This document shows positions 11,119-24,000 of a DNA stretch of 38,026 nt, piece after piece. Below the pieces are notes generated by a model. That model searched no databases and was not told the DNA's origin. It saw nothing but the letters and a program-made list of their open reading frames with translations. Each line of letters begins with the position of its first letter. Position 1 is the stretch's first letter. Position numbers and translations under genes: made by a program. Source of the stretch: Saccoglossus kowalevskii (taxonomy: Eukaryota; Hemichordata; Enteropneusta; Harrimaniidae); NCBI RefSeq assembly GCF_000003605.2, contig NW_003149270.1, forward strand, positions 235,210 through 273,235, written 5' to 3'.

Positions 11119-12114
11119 TACAAAATAATTTTCATTTTTTCTATTTTGAATAATTAAATGTAAAATAATTATAATATCCACTATAGTGGATCACTTGCAA
11201 AAACACGCCCTCCCTGACAATTAGAAATATCTTCATTATTTTGCAACCCATTTCTATTTTTTTTTCAAAATAAAGCATAAGATTTTTCCCAACAATGTCT
11301 CTGTAATTATATGCATCCATCTTCAACCCTTTCTTATATGTAAGTGGAACAGTCATTTCCCTAAAACAGCTACACTCACAATGAGGTAATATTTGTTCTT
11401 ATGTGTAAGTCCCATAAATTAGAGTCTAAATAACATCGTTATGAATTCAACATTTCTTTTTTGTTTTTTTGCAACGCGCGTTCATTTTGCCGAATTTTCA
11501 CCACAGGGTTTTGGGAAAAAAAATAAACTATTACTGGCAGTGTAAAGTGTGAGTTAACCTAGACACAAGTTTGGGTATAGCTTACAAGCGCTTTGCTTTT
11601 TAATTATTGAATTTCCATCAAACAAACAGTAAATACAGCTTATATGATGTTTCATTTGGGCCTTTATTAAAGCCATTACACCAAAATATTAAAACTGTAA
11701 TACATTTGAACGTTACATTTTTCAAATTAAATATTACGAAGAAACCAATGACTGAACAATGTCATATGTTCTTTGGTGAAATTTACAGTATTGCCATTTT
11801 TGCAGACTGCTAACACACAAAATGCATTGTGAAACATGTGTAGCACCTGTTTTCGACTTGAAAGTAGGCATGTATACGTTGTGATGGCAATAATTCATTA
11901 GGATCCCCGGGCCCTCACCTATCCGACATTCAGTGCCAAACACATTCAATGATATATCAGTCAGGGTTATTGAAACACCAGGCAAAGTCAGTATTAGCGA
12001 TGAGGGGGCAAATGTACGTTGAAAGATAAGGGTTAAAGAATTTCGATAATGATATCTATAAATTTGATAATGTATAAACGAGAATATTATTAGATAAAAG
12101 ACCTTGAATGTAGT
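11119..12114. other. Intergenic stretch, nothing recognised
   Basis: AT-rich sequence with an AATAAA near 11268 that could serve the upstream reductase gene. The 143-codon minus-strand frame at 11734-12165 overlaps the start of the reverse-transcriptase remnant and matches no family. Confidence 0.5.
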
Positions 12115-13225
12115 GATGTGAATGTGCTGAATCATATTGACAAGGAAGAAATCATTGCCAACCATAGATCATTTATTATATTTATACCAACCATGGTTGG
12201 TAACTTCCCCAGCCTGTACTGGGTTTCTAAATTACACAAAACAGCACCATTGCTGGTTCTTCCACATGTACAGTACTATGAGTACATTGTAAAAAATATT
12301 GATAACTATACTATCTGCAGTTAAGGATGGACTGGCAAGATATTATGATACCGTTTCAAGGAGTGGTATCAAACATATGTGGATATTGCATCTTATTATA
12401 CCTCATTACCCTACCAGCCAATCGGATTCGTGCAATTAGCGGTCGATATATTTGCATATTGATTTCCAGTGGTCAAGGGCGTAATATTCTGCAGATAAAA
12501 ACAACTGTAACATTATCTGCTCAACAAAGAGTTATGTTCTATGTGAATAATTTTAACCGGGAGACAACCATCAAACAACACGACTGCAACGGTCGATTGG
12601 TCCAAACGTAGTCACCGCACTGTGTTCGTAGCTAATGCTGATAACTTGAATTTCGCACATGTTTTAGAATTTGTTGGCATCAAGGTTTTTACTCTATGTG
12701 TCTAGTACATACATCTGTGTTGCATTGAATTGTTCATTTAACCGGAAATGTGTTGTTATATTTCGTTTTACTAGTTATTATGGAATATAAATACGTATGA
12801 ACCATAATTAGAGAAGCGTGATGAAACAGTTAGTTGTGAATGGAGACAATTTTCGATGTTGTCATGGGAAACTTGAGCAGGAGAGATCTTGTGATGCAGC
12901 CTTTTACGAAACGTTTATATGAAGCATTTAATAACTAATAAAAAGCATAATGAAGCTATATCCTTCAATTTTATAAATTGAAATATCGATGTTATTTCCA
13001 TAAACAATCTAAAATTTAATACTGCTACTCTACTGATATATCCATCTAAACTGGAAGTTAAAGACAAATTTATTCAGACTTTGCTGCTTCATATTTTGAT
13101 ATTTACCTTGAACTTGACAATACTGGTCACCTTTCTACCAGACGTTATGATAAAAAAGATGATTTAAATTTCAACATATACTTTCTAAACCTTGACAGTA
13201 AATCATTCCAGCCTATGATACACCT
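12115..13225 (+). pseudogene. Decayed reverse-transcriptase element remnant
   Basis: Several fragments in different frames follow the order of one reverse-transcriptase protein family that is widespread in marine invertebrates and resembles Penelope-type elements. Fragments: PSLYWVSKLHKT near 12208-12243; after a frameshift IAGSSTCT near 12248-12271; VKDGLARYYD then SRSGI near 12322-12370; SFNF then VISINN around 12966-13008, where the catalytic tyrosine/aspartate motif is expected but damaged; IYPSKLEVKD near 13038-13067; and SYFDIYLELDNTG followed by YDKKDD near 13090-13165. The distance between the front and back fragments is about what an intact protein needs, but 12410-12890 is too diverged to follow. 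Stops and frameshifts show it is dead. The class assignment rests on memory of related proteins. Confidence 0.7.
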
Positions 13226-14247
13226 TTTATTTGTCCATTTTGTGTTCTTTAATGTAGAATAAATAAGACAATTTCAATGTATACAGGACTAGGAATGTCT
13301 ATTTTATCAATGACACTTTGTGTTTATTAATAGTACTTTACATGTAAAAGGATAAAACAATGCTGAAATCTTTACATTAGTTTTTTTGAACAAGTCATTG
13401 TCAATGACATAGTCTCAAAACTAGTATTTTAGTGACTGTCGATTATAAACAATGAAAGATGTAGAAATAAATTATAATTAAATATTTGGGGAGTATTTAG
13501 CATGTTAAAAATATAGTGTTACTTCACATGACAAGTTCATCTATATAAAGATTGTGAACCACTGCAAGACCATGACACCTCTCCAATTGTGTTCAGATAA
13601 AGTGACACCTTCTAAACATATCATTCTCTTATCATACAAAATAGGTACAATCCAGACATAGACTAGTGTTTTGTTGGATAAAACAGTCAGACCATTTTTA
13701 ATCAAATCACAAACAAACAGACGTTCATCATTAACCCATTGTGTGTAATAATCATAAGTTTGAATGAAATCAGTACAGGTACCCCTGTGGAACAGGTGAT
13801 GTTCAAATTTTGTGATTTCATTTGTTATTAATGGAAATTGCATTGAAATCCACAAATACGTCAACATGCAACCCATGTCTTGTGTTTTTGTTATTTAAAT
13901 CTGTAAAAAAATATCTCTGAGAAGCAAGCAGTACATTTGTTAATAGAAAATGGTTGGTAGTCTATTTTGAATCAAAATGTGAAACAAAATGTATTAGTAA
14001 CCCAACATGACTTTATGTCAATGCCAAGTTTGAATGAAATTGGACAAGACATACCTGAGAAACAGTTACTGACATTTTCTAATGTTGATTATTGGTGTTT
14101 TGTGTAACAAAAACAATCACCAGTCAGTTGAAATCATCATTCTAGTCATTCGCAGAAGACAAAGCCTGAGATTACCCACTACAGTGCTCAGAGGAGTTAA
14201 TTCTAGCTCTCTAGTCATTTTTTAAGAGACAAAGCAGATTACTCATT
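13226..14247. other. Intergenic stretch with diverged dispersed repeats
   Basis: Two patches (about 13745-13800 and 14020-14075) carry AAGTTTGAATGAAAT followed by degenerate copies of the same text found at 16500-16700, so a dispersed repeat is present. A diverged tandem duplication built on CTAGTCATT, AGACAAAGC and ATTAC lies at about 14140-14245. The 111-codon minus-strand frame at 13541-13876 overlaps this material and matches no family. Confidence 0.5.
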
Positions 14248-14253
14248 TTTATT
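14248..14253 (-). terminator. Likely PARL polyadenylation signal
   Basis: TTTATT on the plus strand reads AATAAA on the minus strand. It is the first canonical signal downstream of the PARL stop codon, about 730 bp away. If used, the PARL 3' untranslated region contains the whole 21-bp minisatellite. Not tested by transcript data. Confidence 0.4.
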
Positions 14254-14499
14254 AGCATTATATTACCAAGATCTTTAGCATACATCAGAGTTCAAAAGCT
14301 TATAAAGATACGACTTTCTATGAAGACAACTAAACGTACTAGCAAAATGTCATGTCATCTTTTTTCTTCCCCCAGTGCATCCACAATAAATACAGCCTTT
14401 TATCTGGGTTTAAATAAAAAGCAGAATCAATTTGTTGCTTTTCTGTAATCTAGATTTTGTCAGAGGTACATCAGATGGCATTATAATCTATAGACCTAT

Positions 14500-14962
14500 A
14501 TTGACTGGTGCAGATTGGACATTGACTGGTGCAGATTGGACATTGACTGGTACAGATTGGATATTGACTGTTACAGATTGGATATTGACTGGTACAGATT
14601 GGACATTGACTGGTACCGTTTGAGTATTGACTGGTAGATTGGATAATGACTGGTACAGATTGGACATTGACTGGTACTGTTTGAATATTGACTGGTACAG
14701 ATTGAATAATGACTGGTACAGATTGGACATTGACTGGTACCGTTTGAATATTGACTGGTACAGATTGGACATTGACTGGTACAGATTGGATATTGACTGG
14801 TACAGATTGGATATTGACTGGTACAGATTGGACATTGACTGGTACCATTTGAATATTGACTGGTACAGATTGGATAATGACTGGTACAGATTGGGCATTG
14901 ACTGGTACCGATTGAATATTGACTGGTATAGATTGGATATTGACTGGTATAGATTGGATAAT
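14500..14962. repeat. 21-bp minisatellite, about 22 units
   Basis: Unit GACTGGTACAGATTGGATAT plus T, with variants GGACATT, GTTTGAATATT and GGATAATG. In several stretches the three variants follow each other in fixed order, giving a higher-order period of 63 bp. One unit near 14630 lacks two bases. Because 21 is divisible by three, long open frames appear on both strands; they reflect the repeat, not a gene. The array ends 17 bp from the PARL stop codon and thus probably lies in its 3' untranslated region. Confidence 0.95.
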
Positions 14963-14979
14963 GCTTGATGTTCAGCCTT

Positions 14980-15076
14980 TCATCTGCCTTTATATGATTG
15001 TCGTAATTTGTGCCAATATTTCATAAGTGGTTCCCTTTTTCCCCATATCTGTTTGTGTCCGTATTTTACATAGTAC
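14980..15076 (-). CDS. PARL: PARL exon 9 (C-terminus and stop)
   Basis: Acceptor TTTTTAG; first base completes Trp327. Residues 328-358 end with TGA at 14982-14980. Contains YGHKQIW and REPLMKYWH, matching the C-terminal matrix or intermembrane tail of vertebrate PARL (YGHELIW, REPLVKIWH). Confidence 0.93.
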
Positions 15077-18000
15077 CTAAAAAGAAAGAAGAGAGAAGTA
15101 TCATTAACAAGAGAGGTATTGAAAAACAGGGAGGCTATTTTTCATGATTTGAAATTGGAATTACATTTTATTTTTCTTTGTGATAAAAAGAAACCAGGTT
15201 TTTAAGTTACACTTACAGATTATACAGTTGACTTCACTCAGCATAAATAAAGAGTACATAGTGCACATACAACCAAACACTCCGGTTTTAGACTTTAGAA
15301 TTCCTCATCATAAAAAGTAACATTTTTCAGATAGATGATTCGAGTGCCAAAATTAACTTTTTACTTTCATAACAAAGCATAATTTGTTCTATACTTTTTT
15401 CACAAATTTTGATCAAAATCTGCATCAAATCTGGATTTGGTCCAAAATTAACAAAATAAATACAGAAAATTAAAGAACAATTTTTAAAATGTTACATCAA
15501 AGTTATTGCAGGAATAATGACTGCATTCAAAAAAATTAAAACAGTATAATACATCAGGCAAAATGTTTGAGCATAAGACCTTATATTTGCTGCATATTCA
15601 AACCCAAAAAAAGAAATCACTGTAAAACAACAAAACTAAAAGTATTATCTAACTTGCCAAGTGGTTCTTTATGATAAAAGTTTCCCCATTAGATACCATT
15701 ACACAAATCAGAAACTTCCTTGTCAACTGACAACCCAAAACAATCTTCTCACAGTTTGAAAATGACATTACACATGTTTGAAAATGACATTACACATGTT
15801 TGAAAATGACATTACACATGTTTGAAAATGACATTACACATGTTTGAAAATGACATTACACATGTTTGAAAATGACATTACACATGTTTGAAAATGACAT
15901 TACACATGTTTGAAAATGACATTACACATGTTTGAAAATGACATTACACATGTTTGAAAATGACATTACACATGTTTGAAAATGACATTACACATGTTTG
16001 AAAATGACATTACGCATGTTTGAAAATGACATTACACATGTTTGAAAATGACATTACACATGTTTGAAAATGACATTACACGTGTTTGAAAATGACATTA
16101 CACATGTTTGAAAATGACATTACACATGTTTGAAAATGACATTACACATGTTTGAGATCTAGTTTCACTCATTTCAAAATGCCTGATTGTAGTGCATTTT
16201 GAAAACTACAATCTTGTATAAAATCAAACTACACCTACTAAAATCTGGTTTTGGACATGTCATAACCTGGTTTTCTGATTTTAGTGTTTCTTACAACTAA
16301 AATAGTCAACAGTCGTCCATCTTTGATCAGATGACAAAATTATTGTATGTGTGCAATGATGTACAGTCTAAATATAAAGATTTTAATAGAATAGAATTTA
16401 TTATAAAAAGCAAAATGGCTGCCAGTTGGCCATATGGAGTTGATTTTACGAAACGAAGAACGTGCATCAGCTACCCGGAACAATAGTGGTTGAACCTTCT
16501 ACTAAGTTTGAAGTAAATTGGGCAACACATGCTCGAGTTCTGGTTCTGGACATAAAAAATACTTGTCTTTAGTGTATTTTTACTCCAAAAATGGTCGCCA
16601 GCCAACCATCTTTGATTCATTCATAAAATCATCATATGTGCATGTATTTCAGTCTAAGTGTTAAATAAGTATGTGCAAGGTTTGAAGAGAATCGGCAAAG
16701 TATGTCTGAAATACAGTTCTGTGCACACACACATGCTCACACAGAGATATGAACAAGGACTGATTAGTGAAACAATCATAAACAATCTCTAATGATCTTA
16801 CCAGCCAAAAAGAATTCCTGCTAGATGGCCTGCATGATCAAAGATTCTCCATCTTAGTAAAATACCGGTAGTCTCCAAGCCAATGATGGCTTTCATACCC
16901 TAGGAAAGAAAAGCAATATATTATGTGTCTCGCAACTATATATTTATATATATTCTGAACGTCTAGATGAACATGTCACATTTGCAATATTAAATAGCAT
17001 GGCATAATGCTATAAGAAGTCATTCTTACCAATTGATAATACACAATTTATAATTTCATGAATTCAGGTAAGGTTGCAACAACAAATAAATTTGACATTA
17101 AAACCACATACTCACCAAACTAGCAGGAAACGTGAAGAATGGTAAAAATATTATTTGAAGTCTTGAGTCTGGATATGAAGTACAAACTGCACCTAATAAA
17201 GCAAAAATGGCCCCAGACTAGAAAAGAAAATTACTAAATTATGCAAATTATCTAATCAATATGCAAACAAATGTCATTATTTTTGACTGCACGTATACAG
17301 GTATATTTCATAACTGACGTCAGAAATAATTATGCAAATGAGCTAATCAATATGCAAAAATTAGTTAGTATAATAATAATAATAATAATAATAATGTTTA
17401 TTTGCCATAGATTACATAAAAAATAACAATACAGCAATAAATAATAACTAATAAATATTGATAAATAATAATAATATTAATCTATGGCTGGGAAACAGAA
17501 ATTAGCTCATGCAGAGCTAGTCTAGTCTATTTCCCATCAAAATATATTTGTAAATAGCTATTTATTAAAAAGGGCAAGTATCAATTCAAGTTATACAGCA
17601 ATATGATGTAATCTGGATTAATAGAATATGCATTAAATAAATAAATAACAATAAATGTTAAGTTTTAAAAATACTCACTGCTCCAAGTGAAGGATGGAAT
17701 CTACCGATAACCAATTTATTGACATAGCTAAAAAATGATGACCACACACCTGAAAAAATAAAATTAATGTTTGTGAATGTATTTTACTTCACAGCAATAG
17801 GTATCACCTTTATGCTTTGAATCAATACCAAATCTCTTGAAATCATCCCAACATTGTGAAACTGTAAATAAACACACATTGATTAATGTGCCCCAGTTAA
17901 AACTTACCTGCTGTAAGGTACATGGCTAGAAACTGTTCTGGACCAAACATTTCACTCACAGAAGAAGAAAAACTCCACAATACATACATATTTACTAGGA

Positions 18001-21000
18001 TATGCCACACGGTAAAATGACTAAACGTAGCTAGCACCATAGGTATACATCTCACACCTGTCAAGATGAAAAAAATATAATACATATATTGAATTTGAGA
18101 AAACAACTATCCTCCATCTAATATATAGTATATGCATAGCTCTGTAACCTATGGCGCTGAGCGCTACATTAATTTACACTATTATACTCAAGTTATTGTA
18201 CTTTGTTTGACCCTTGATTGGTCCACCTGATCAATGAAAACACAAACGATGCATGAAAACCTAAAGTCTGTATTTTGTTAATAACTTTATTATTGTACAT
18301 TTAAGACGCTGGAAAATATAGGTCAGCTAAAATATCGCTTTCATTTTCAGAACTAGTTTGCCATCAGCCGCTGTCAGTGCTGTATTCAAAATTTGCATAA
18401 TCAAACACACCACACGTGTACATGCCATTGATGCAAATTCTGATTGTTTGTTTCTTACTCGAACTATATCAAAATTGTAACTGCTTTCTAACTAAAAGCT
18501 ATAAAAACTGTATTTGTGCAGTCACATTACGAATATCTTCAGGATATCATGTACCCAGTAGTAATGACCAGAAGATGAGATAAACTTTAAAAGATCAGCA
18601 GACGGAACACTGTCGCCTTGACTGAACTCGTTGATGAAATCAGTGATAAAGTTCTGATTGTTGGTAATTGTCGGGAGACACTAGACACCAAGTCTGAGAA
18701 TCCCAAATATTACGAAAAGGGGTGTAACTTCCGGGGAATTTAATTACACAAATAAACAAGATCAAGTTCAGTGATAGATTCCAGATTTAATAGTAATTTG
18801 CATATCCTGTCATGTGTAATCTAACCATCTGACGTTAGTGTATTTATAGTCTTAAGTTTTACTGAATGAAGCAGTTATCGTATGGTCGTAGTCTTGTCTA
18901 TGACACCTTATCACTGTCTCGTTGCATAGTTATTTCCGAGCTACTGAATTCTCTTCTGCCCTACTCCCACATTTGGTGCAGAGACCAGGATTGAAGAAAC
19001 AATCATGCCAGAAACAAGAGGAGAATCAGTACAAGATCCAACGAGGAAGAGGGCTGCTCAACGAAGTCAAATTACAAAACTTATCAAGAAAGCCGAACAG
19101 ATCGTTGAGACGGAAAACCCAAACCAACCCCAGTTGGATGTTTTGGAAGCTATGATAACCGGTATCGAAGAGAGGATCCAGAAAATACAGAAAGTAGACG
19201 ACACGATTCTAGAAACTGCACCTAACCAAGACACGTATGACCAACTTTACAAAACCGGTGACTACAACATTAGCGTAGTGGAGCGCCTAACATGTTTCAA
19301 ATGTTATGTGCGAAGAACGCAGCAACCCATCGGCACCCATGAAAAACCCAGCAGATATATCGGTAACATCAACACCATCAGATGCGCCAACAACATCACA
19401 TCGAAAGGAAAACCTGCCCAAACTAGAACTTCCTAAATTCAATGGTGATTTTATGAAATGAACGACTTTCATAGATACATTCAAAGCGTCGGTTGACCAA
19501 GATGACACACTGGAAGACGTCCAGAAATACTAATATCTAATGGCGCAACTAAAAGACGAAGCAGCGAGAACAATAGAAGGTCTATCACTCACCTATGCTA
19601 ACTATAAAGAAGCGTTGCAGTTGCTGAAGAATTGTTATGGCCAACCACATAAACTTATAGCCTGTCATATGGCAGCGTTATGGCAACTACCGAAACCAAT
19701 TAACAGCCCTGTGAGTATGCGTTCTTTCTATGAGACTTTGGAAACTCATACACGGGGGCTGAAGGCATTAGGAAAGTTAGGGAGAGCTGCTGGTCCCTAT
19801 TGTGCTTGACAAACTGCCACAAACCATCAAACTTCAAGTTTCACGGGAACACGGCGACCAATCGTGGACAATAACTGATCTGAAAACAGCCATGTTAAAA
19901 GAACTACAAGCAAATCAAGCCACGATCGATTCGACCACCGAAATGCACTACAACGAATCAACCACGGCAACTGCCACTAACCTCCATGTGGGAACTGGGC
20001 CACACCAGAAACGCACTGAAAGTTTCCGTATCAGAAATGACTCGACTGACAAGCCCGATACAACTCATGTGAAAGTTACACCAACATCGGAATCTATATT
20101 GCTGAAAACGGCAAAGGCAACCGTTGCCGTAACCATGTAAACATGAAAGTGAATCTTTTGTTGGACAAAGGGGCTCAAAGAACATTTATTACAGAATCAA
20201 CCGCTCGTCACTCACGAAGACTGTGAAACTGAACATCTCAGCTTAGGCAGTTTCGGGAAAACAAACAATAGAATACGTGCGATTAAATCCATAGACATAG
20301 CTCTTATGACAAACACTGATGAGATTAAACTGAACTCTCTCATTGTGCCGACAATAAGTTCACCAGTACACAATCATGTTCCAGCTACGGTCCACAAACA
20401 CAGCTACCTGCAAGAGTTACAACTTGCTCCGCAAGTACAATCAGACTTAATCAAAATTGACCTACTAATCGGGGCAGACTATTATTGGTCTATAGTTGAA
20501 GACTGCGTCATTAGAGGTCGTGGACCTACCGTGGTTGCATCCAAGTTAGGATACCTACTGTCCGGACCGTCTAAATTGAACCACATTTCTGTATTAAACG
20601 CGAATGTCATGAAAATGTTGACTAGCACTGAGTCAGAAGAACGTTTAGTCACTAAATACTGGGACTTAGAGTCCATTGGCATTTCGGCCACTAACGACCA
20701 GAAAAACGAGGTGAAACGATCATTTGAACAATATAGAGATACCAAACTCAAACGTGACGGCAACAGATATATTGCGGGACTACCATGGAAAGAAAAAAAT
20801 CCACCCTGAAATCGACAGCACCGTCTTAGAACCGCCACCGTCAGTACGCAGATTGCAGAGAACTGCCGCCGCTATTGCTGACTTGAAAATACAGGACTTT
20901 TATGATCATTCTAATATTGACTTTTGAACATTGTTGATTTATTGTCGGTAGTTTTAGTATCGTTTATTAATCGTTTGATTTCCATATTTATATATTTGTA

Positions 21001-24000
21001 TTTCGTTTATCATATTTATATTGATGTTGTGTTGAGTTTACTGTCATATATTCGTAATATTTGAATATTCATTATTCAATTTTTATTCTACTTAATTTCT
21101 GGCCGCCCGGAGGATGTCGGGAGACACTAGACACCAAGTCTGAGAATCCCAAATATTACGAAAAGGGGTGTAACTTCTGGGGAATTTAATTACAGTAATA
21201 AACAAGATCAAGTTCAGTGATAGATTCCAGATTTAATAGTAATTTGCATATTCTGTCATGTGTAATTTAACCATCTGACATTAGTGTAATTATAGTCTTA
21301 AGTTTTACTGAATAAAGTTATTGTATGGTCGTAGTCTTGTCTATGACACCTTATCACTGCCTGGTTGCAAAGTTATTTCCAAGCTACTGAATTCTCTTCT
21401 GCCCTACTCCCACAGTAATTCTCTCCCAGTACATTAAAAACCTAGACAAAGACTGAAACAGCAGACTGCAGGTGGTGCAAGGAATGCTGAACCTGATGAA
21501 CACAAAGCGACATTCAATGCAAATGAGTGTTGTCAGGACCAAACCCAACATTATACAAACGCAACTTTAGACTGCTCTATTTTTTTTATCTTTTTAGTTC
21601 ACATAAGGCATCTTGTACAATACCTTCGCTGTATGATGTACTGCAATGGTTGCCAAGCAACCGAGGTAGTTCATTCACAGAAAATGTATACAAGTATATA
21701 CGGCCTGACAAGGTGGTCCTAGTCTGAAAATATTTTGTTTTTTTTCTCAAATCAGAAGTGGGACAGAAAATTGTCATATCTTTGGGAAAAAAAAATGAAA
21801 TAAAAATAATAATTAAGTTTTTTTTATGAAATGGAAGACAATTTTTGGCTACTACTACCAAAGTCCCTGCGACTCCTTGTCTTAAGGACCACATTGTTTT
21901 TATTGCTAAATATTCTATAGTGCAAGCCTTAAAGCGAGGGAGTCGTTGCCTGCGCATGCGTCAGGTGGCCATAGTGTGTCATTGTTTACAAACAAGTGTC
22001 TACCCACGAGCCTTTGCGTTCTTAGCGTGTATTGTTATCGTCGCTTGGGACTCAATTCCCGCACGTGACGACCCTCTCGCTTTAATCAATTCATGTGTGC
22101 GGTTTACAGTTGTGAGCACTTTTATTTGGTGCTATATAAATTACAGGATGTCAGAAAAACTTTTGTACAACACAGTCATGGTGCTCACCGAGTAGACAAT
22201 AATCAGCTACAATAATCAAATTTATCCATAATTTGCAAGACTATATCTGAGTTAAATATTACATAGTCTGTGAGGGGTACATGGCACTGTAAACTACAGA
22301 TATGACACAAAATCACACACACATTCTTTATGTTGACACTTAATGATATTATGTTTAAGTTTTACTCACGCGATGCTGGATTACAAGCAAACCAATTCAA
22401 CATAGTGTACTGAAGAGCAGGAACTTTCCAGGCTGAAAACACTAATACATTTGCTGTTATTATTCCTAGTGCAACACACTGTCCTTCTGGTAACTTGTTG
22501 TACCAATCATTTATCTGAACGTGAAAAAAAAAAAAAGACATACCAATAAGAGAATATACCAGTACACTAACAAGACTGAACCTCACTTGCATGACTCTAA
22601 GCTGATTCAAAATTGAGATATATGAAGTAAAATATATATTGTTGTTCTTTCAATTTCTTTATAGTAATTATTTATGTTAATACGAAATACACATGAAAGT
22701 TACATCTATGTTATGCAAAGATTGTATATTTGAACCCAAGCTCACTCAGCTACAAACCAGCTTTGAGAATACCATCTTTCTCAGAGTATCCAACAATGCT
22801 CACAAAATCATCCGCCTATTTTCAAACAATTTCGGGAACTATTCAAGTATCTGAGATAATGACCACCCAAATTTGACAAAAATACTTGATATACATATTG
22901 TTCATACTCCTGAATTGTCCAGAAACATGCCTTCTAGAAGACATAAATAATAGACTGCCAATTTGAAAATTATGCTGCTACAATATTTTGTAATTAGGTA
23001 TCACTGGCTTACAAAAATTAATTGCTTGTGAGAAAATGGCTAACAGCATGTTGTCATGATTTGAGCATCACCTGTTTTATGTGTTCAAGAATACAGCTCC
23101 AGCAAGTGACTATCATAATATTATGCAGAATCTATCACATCGAGCTGCCTGGCAGTTTATTTGCATAAATCATAGTGATGGACATTTGTATTTATAATAC
23201 AGTGAATTTTAGGAGGGCATGAACATTTTTTTTTTTATAAAATATTTATAAATGTTTCAAAAATCAAATGATGCATGGTTGAAAACAACTCAAACAATCA
23301 GAACACAATAACGGATGCATTTCAGGAAACCAGACAATCATTGAAGGAAACCCACAATGTTACCAAGTGGCTAACTTAGACAATGAAAGTGTATTCTTTG
23401 GATTAGAATGAAGCCCAATGGTCTTTTATGTAAATGTTTTAGAAATATTTCATAAATTTCCATAAAAAAAAATTCACGCCTTTATGAAATTCACTGTAGA
23501 TGTCAGAGCAGTATCAACTTTATAATGCATTAAAATAAATCTGTGTGAAAATGTGGTATTGTTGAAGGATTGCATTTTCTACCAACCTTTTCTCTGAAAT
23601 TACCAAATTTAGGGGTTCTGAATATGTCATCATACATTGATGATAATGGTTTGCTCGCAGCTTTTCGTAAGCCTTCGTATTGCCATATTGCTGCACCAGT
23701 AAATGTGACACCTGTGAACTAGCATTTACAACAAACATTAATTCTGGTGACAGGTGAACATGAAATCACTCATTAGAAAGAATAAGTGATTATCGCATCA
23801 TTACACATAATAGCTACATCGTTCATGACATGAATATCATGATAACAAAATTATCGTTTTCCTGTTATTCAGGTGATGGCTATACATAGTTCTTTAAGTC
23901 AGTAACACAAGGGTGGCACTAAGCATTACATTCATAATACTAGGATACTATTGAAGGTTATGCAGAAACAAAATACTGCAATTGCATTAATTATTCACTG

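Larger units (their letters stand above)
18669..21414 (+). mobile_element. Internally deleted BEL/Pao LTR retrotransposon
   Basis: Two direct LTRs (18669-18971 and 21115-21414) start TG, end CA and are flanked by a 5-bp target duplication GTAAT (18664-18668 and 21415-21419). A primer-binding-site-like TGGTGCAGAGACC follows the 5' LTR at 18974, and a purine-rich GGCCGCCCGGAGGA precedes the 3' LTR. The interior is only about 2.1 kb, against 5-6 kb for a complete BEL/Pao element: gag-like and protease parts remain, but reverse transcriptase, RNase H and integrase are gone. The LTRs differ at about 13 positions plus one 3-bp gap (roughly 95-96 percent identity by eye), so the insertion is moderately old. 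It sits in PARL intron 4 in antisense orientation. Confidence 0.93.

Noticed and set aside
14471-14968. Three long overlapping open frames, on both strands, with repeating peptides
   Set aside because: They are the 21-bp minisatellite read in frame; unit length divisible by three keeps several frames open. No other coding sign.
15754-16155. Regular 22-bp repeats suggesting a CRISPR array
   Set aside because: Units are contiguous with no spacers, and the locus is a eukaryotic intron.
20306-20809. 167-codon frame as an independent host gene
   Set aside because: It lies between the two LTRs and matches the protease-to-polymerase linker of BEL/Pao elements.
21845-22195. 116-codon plus-strand frame
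   Set aside because: Most of it is the TTAA-flanked MITE; no protein similarity seen.
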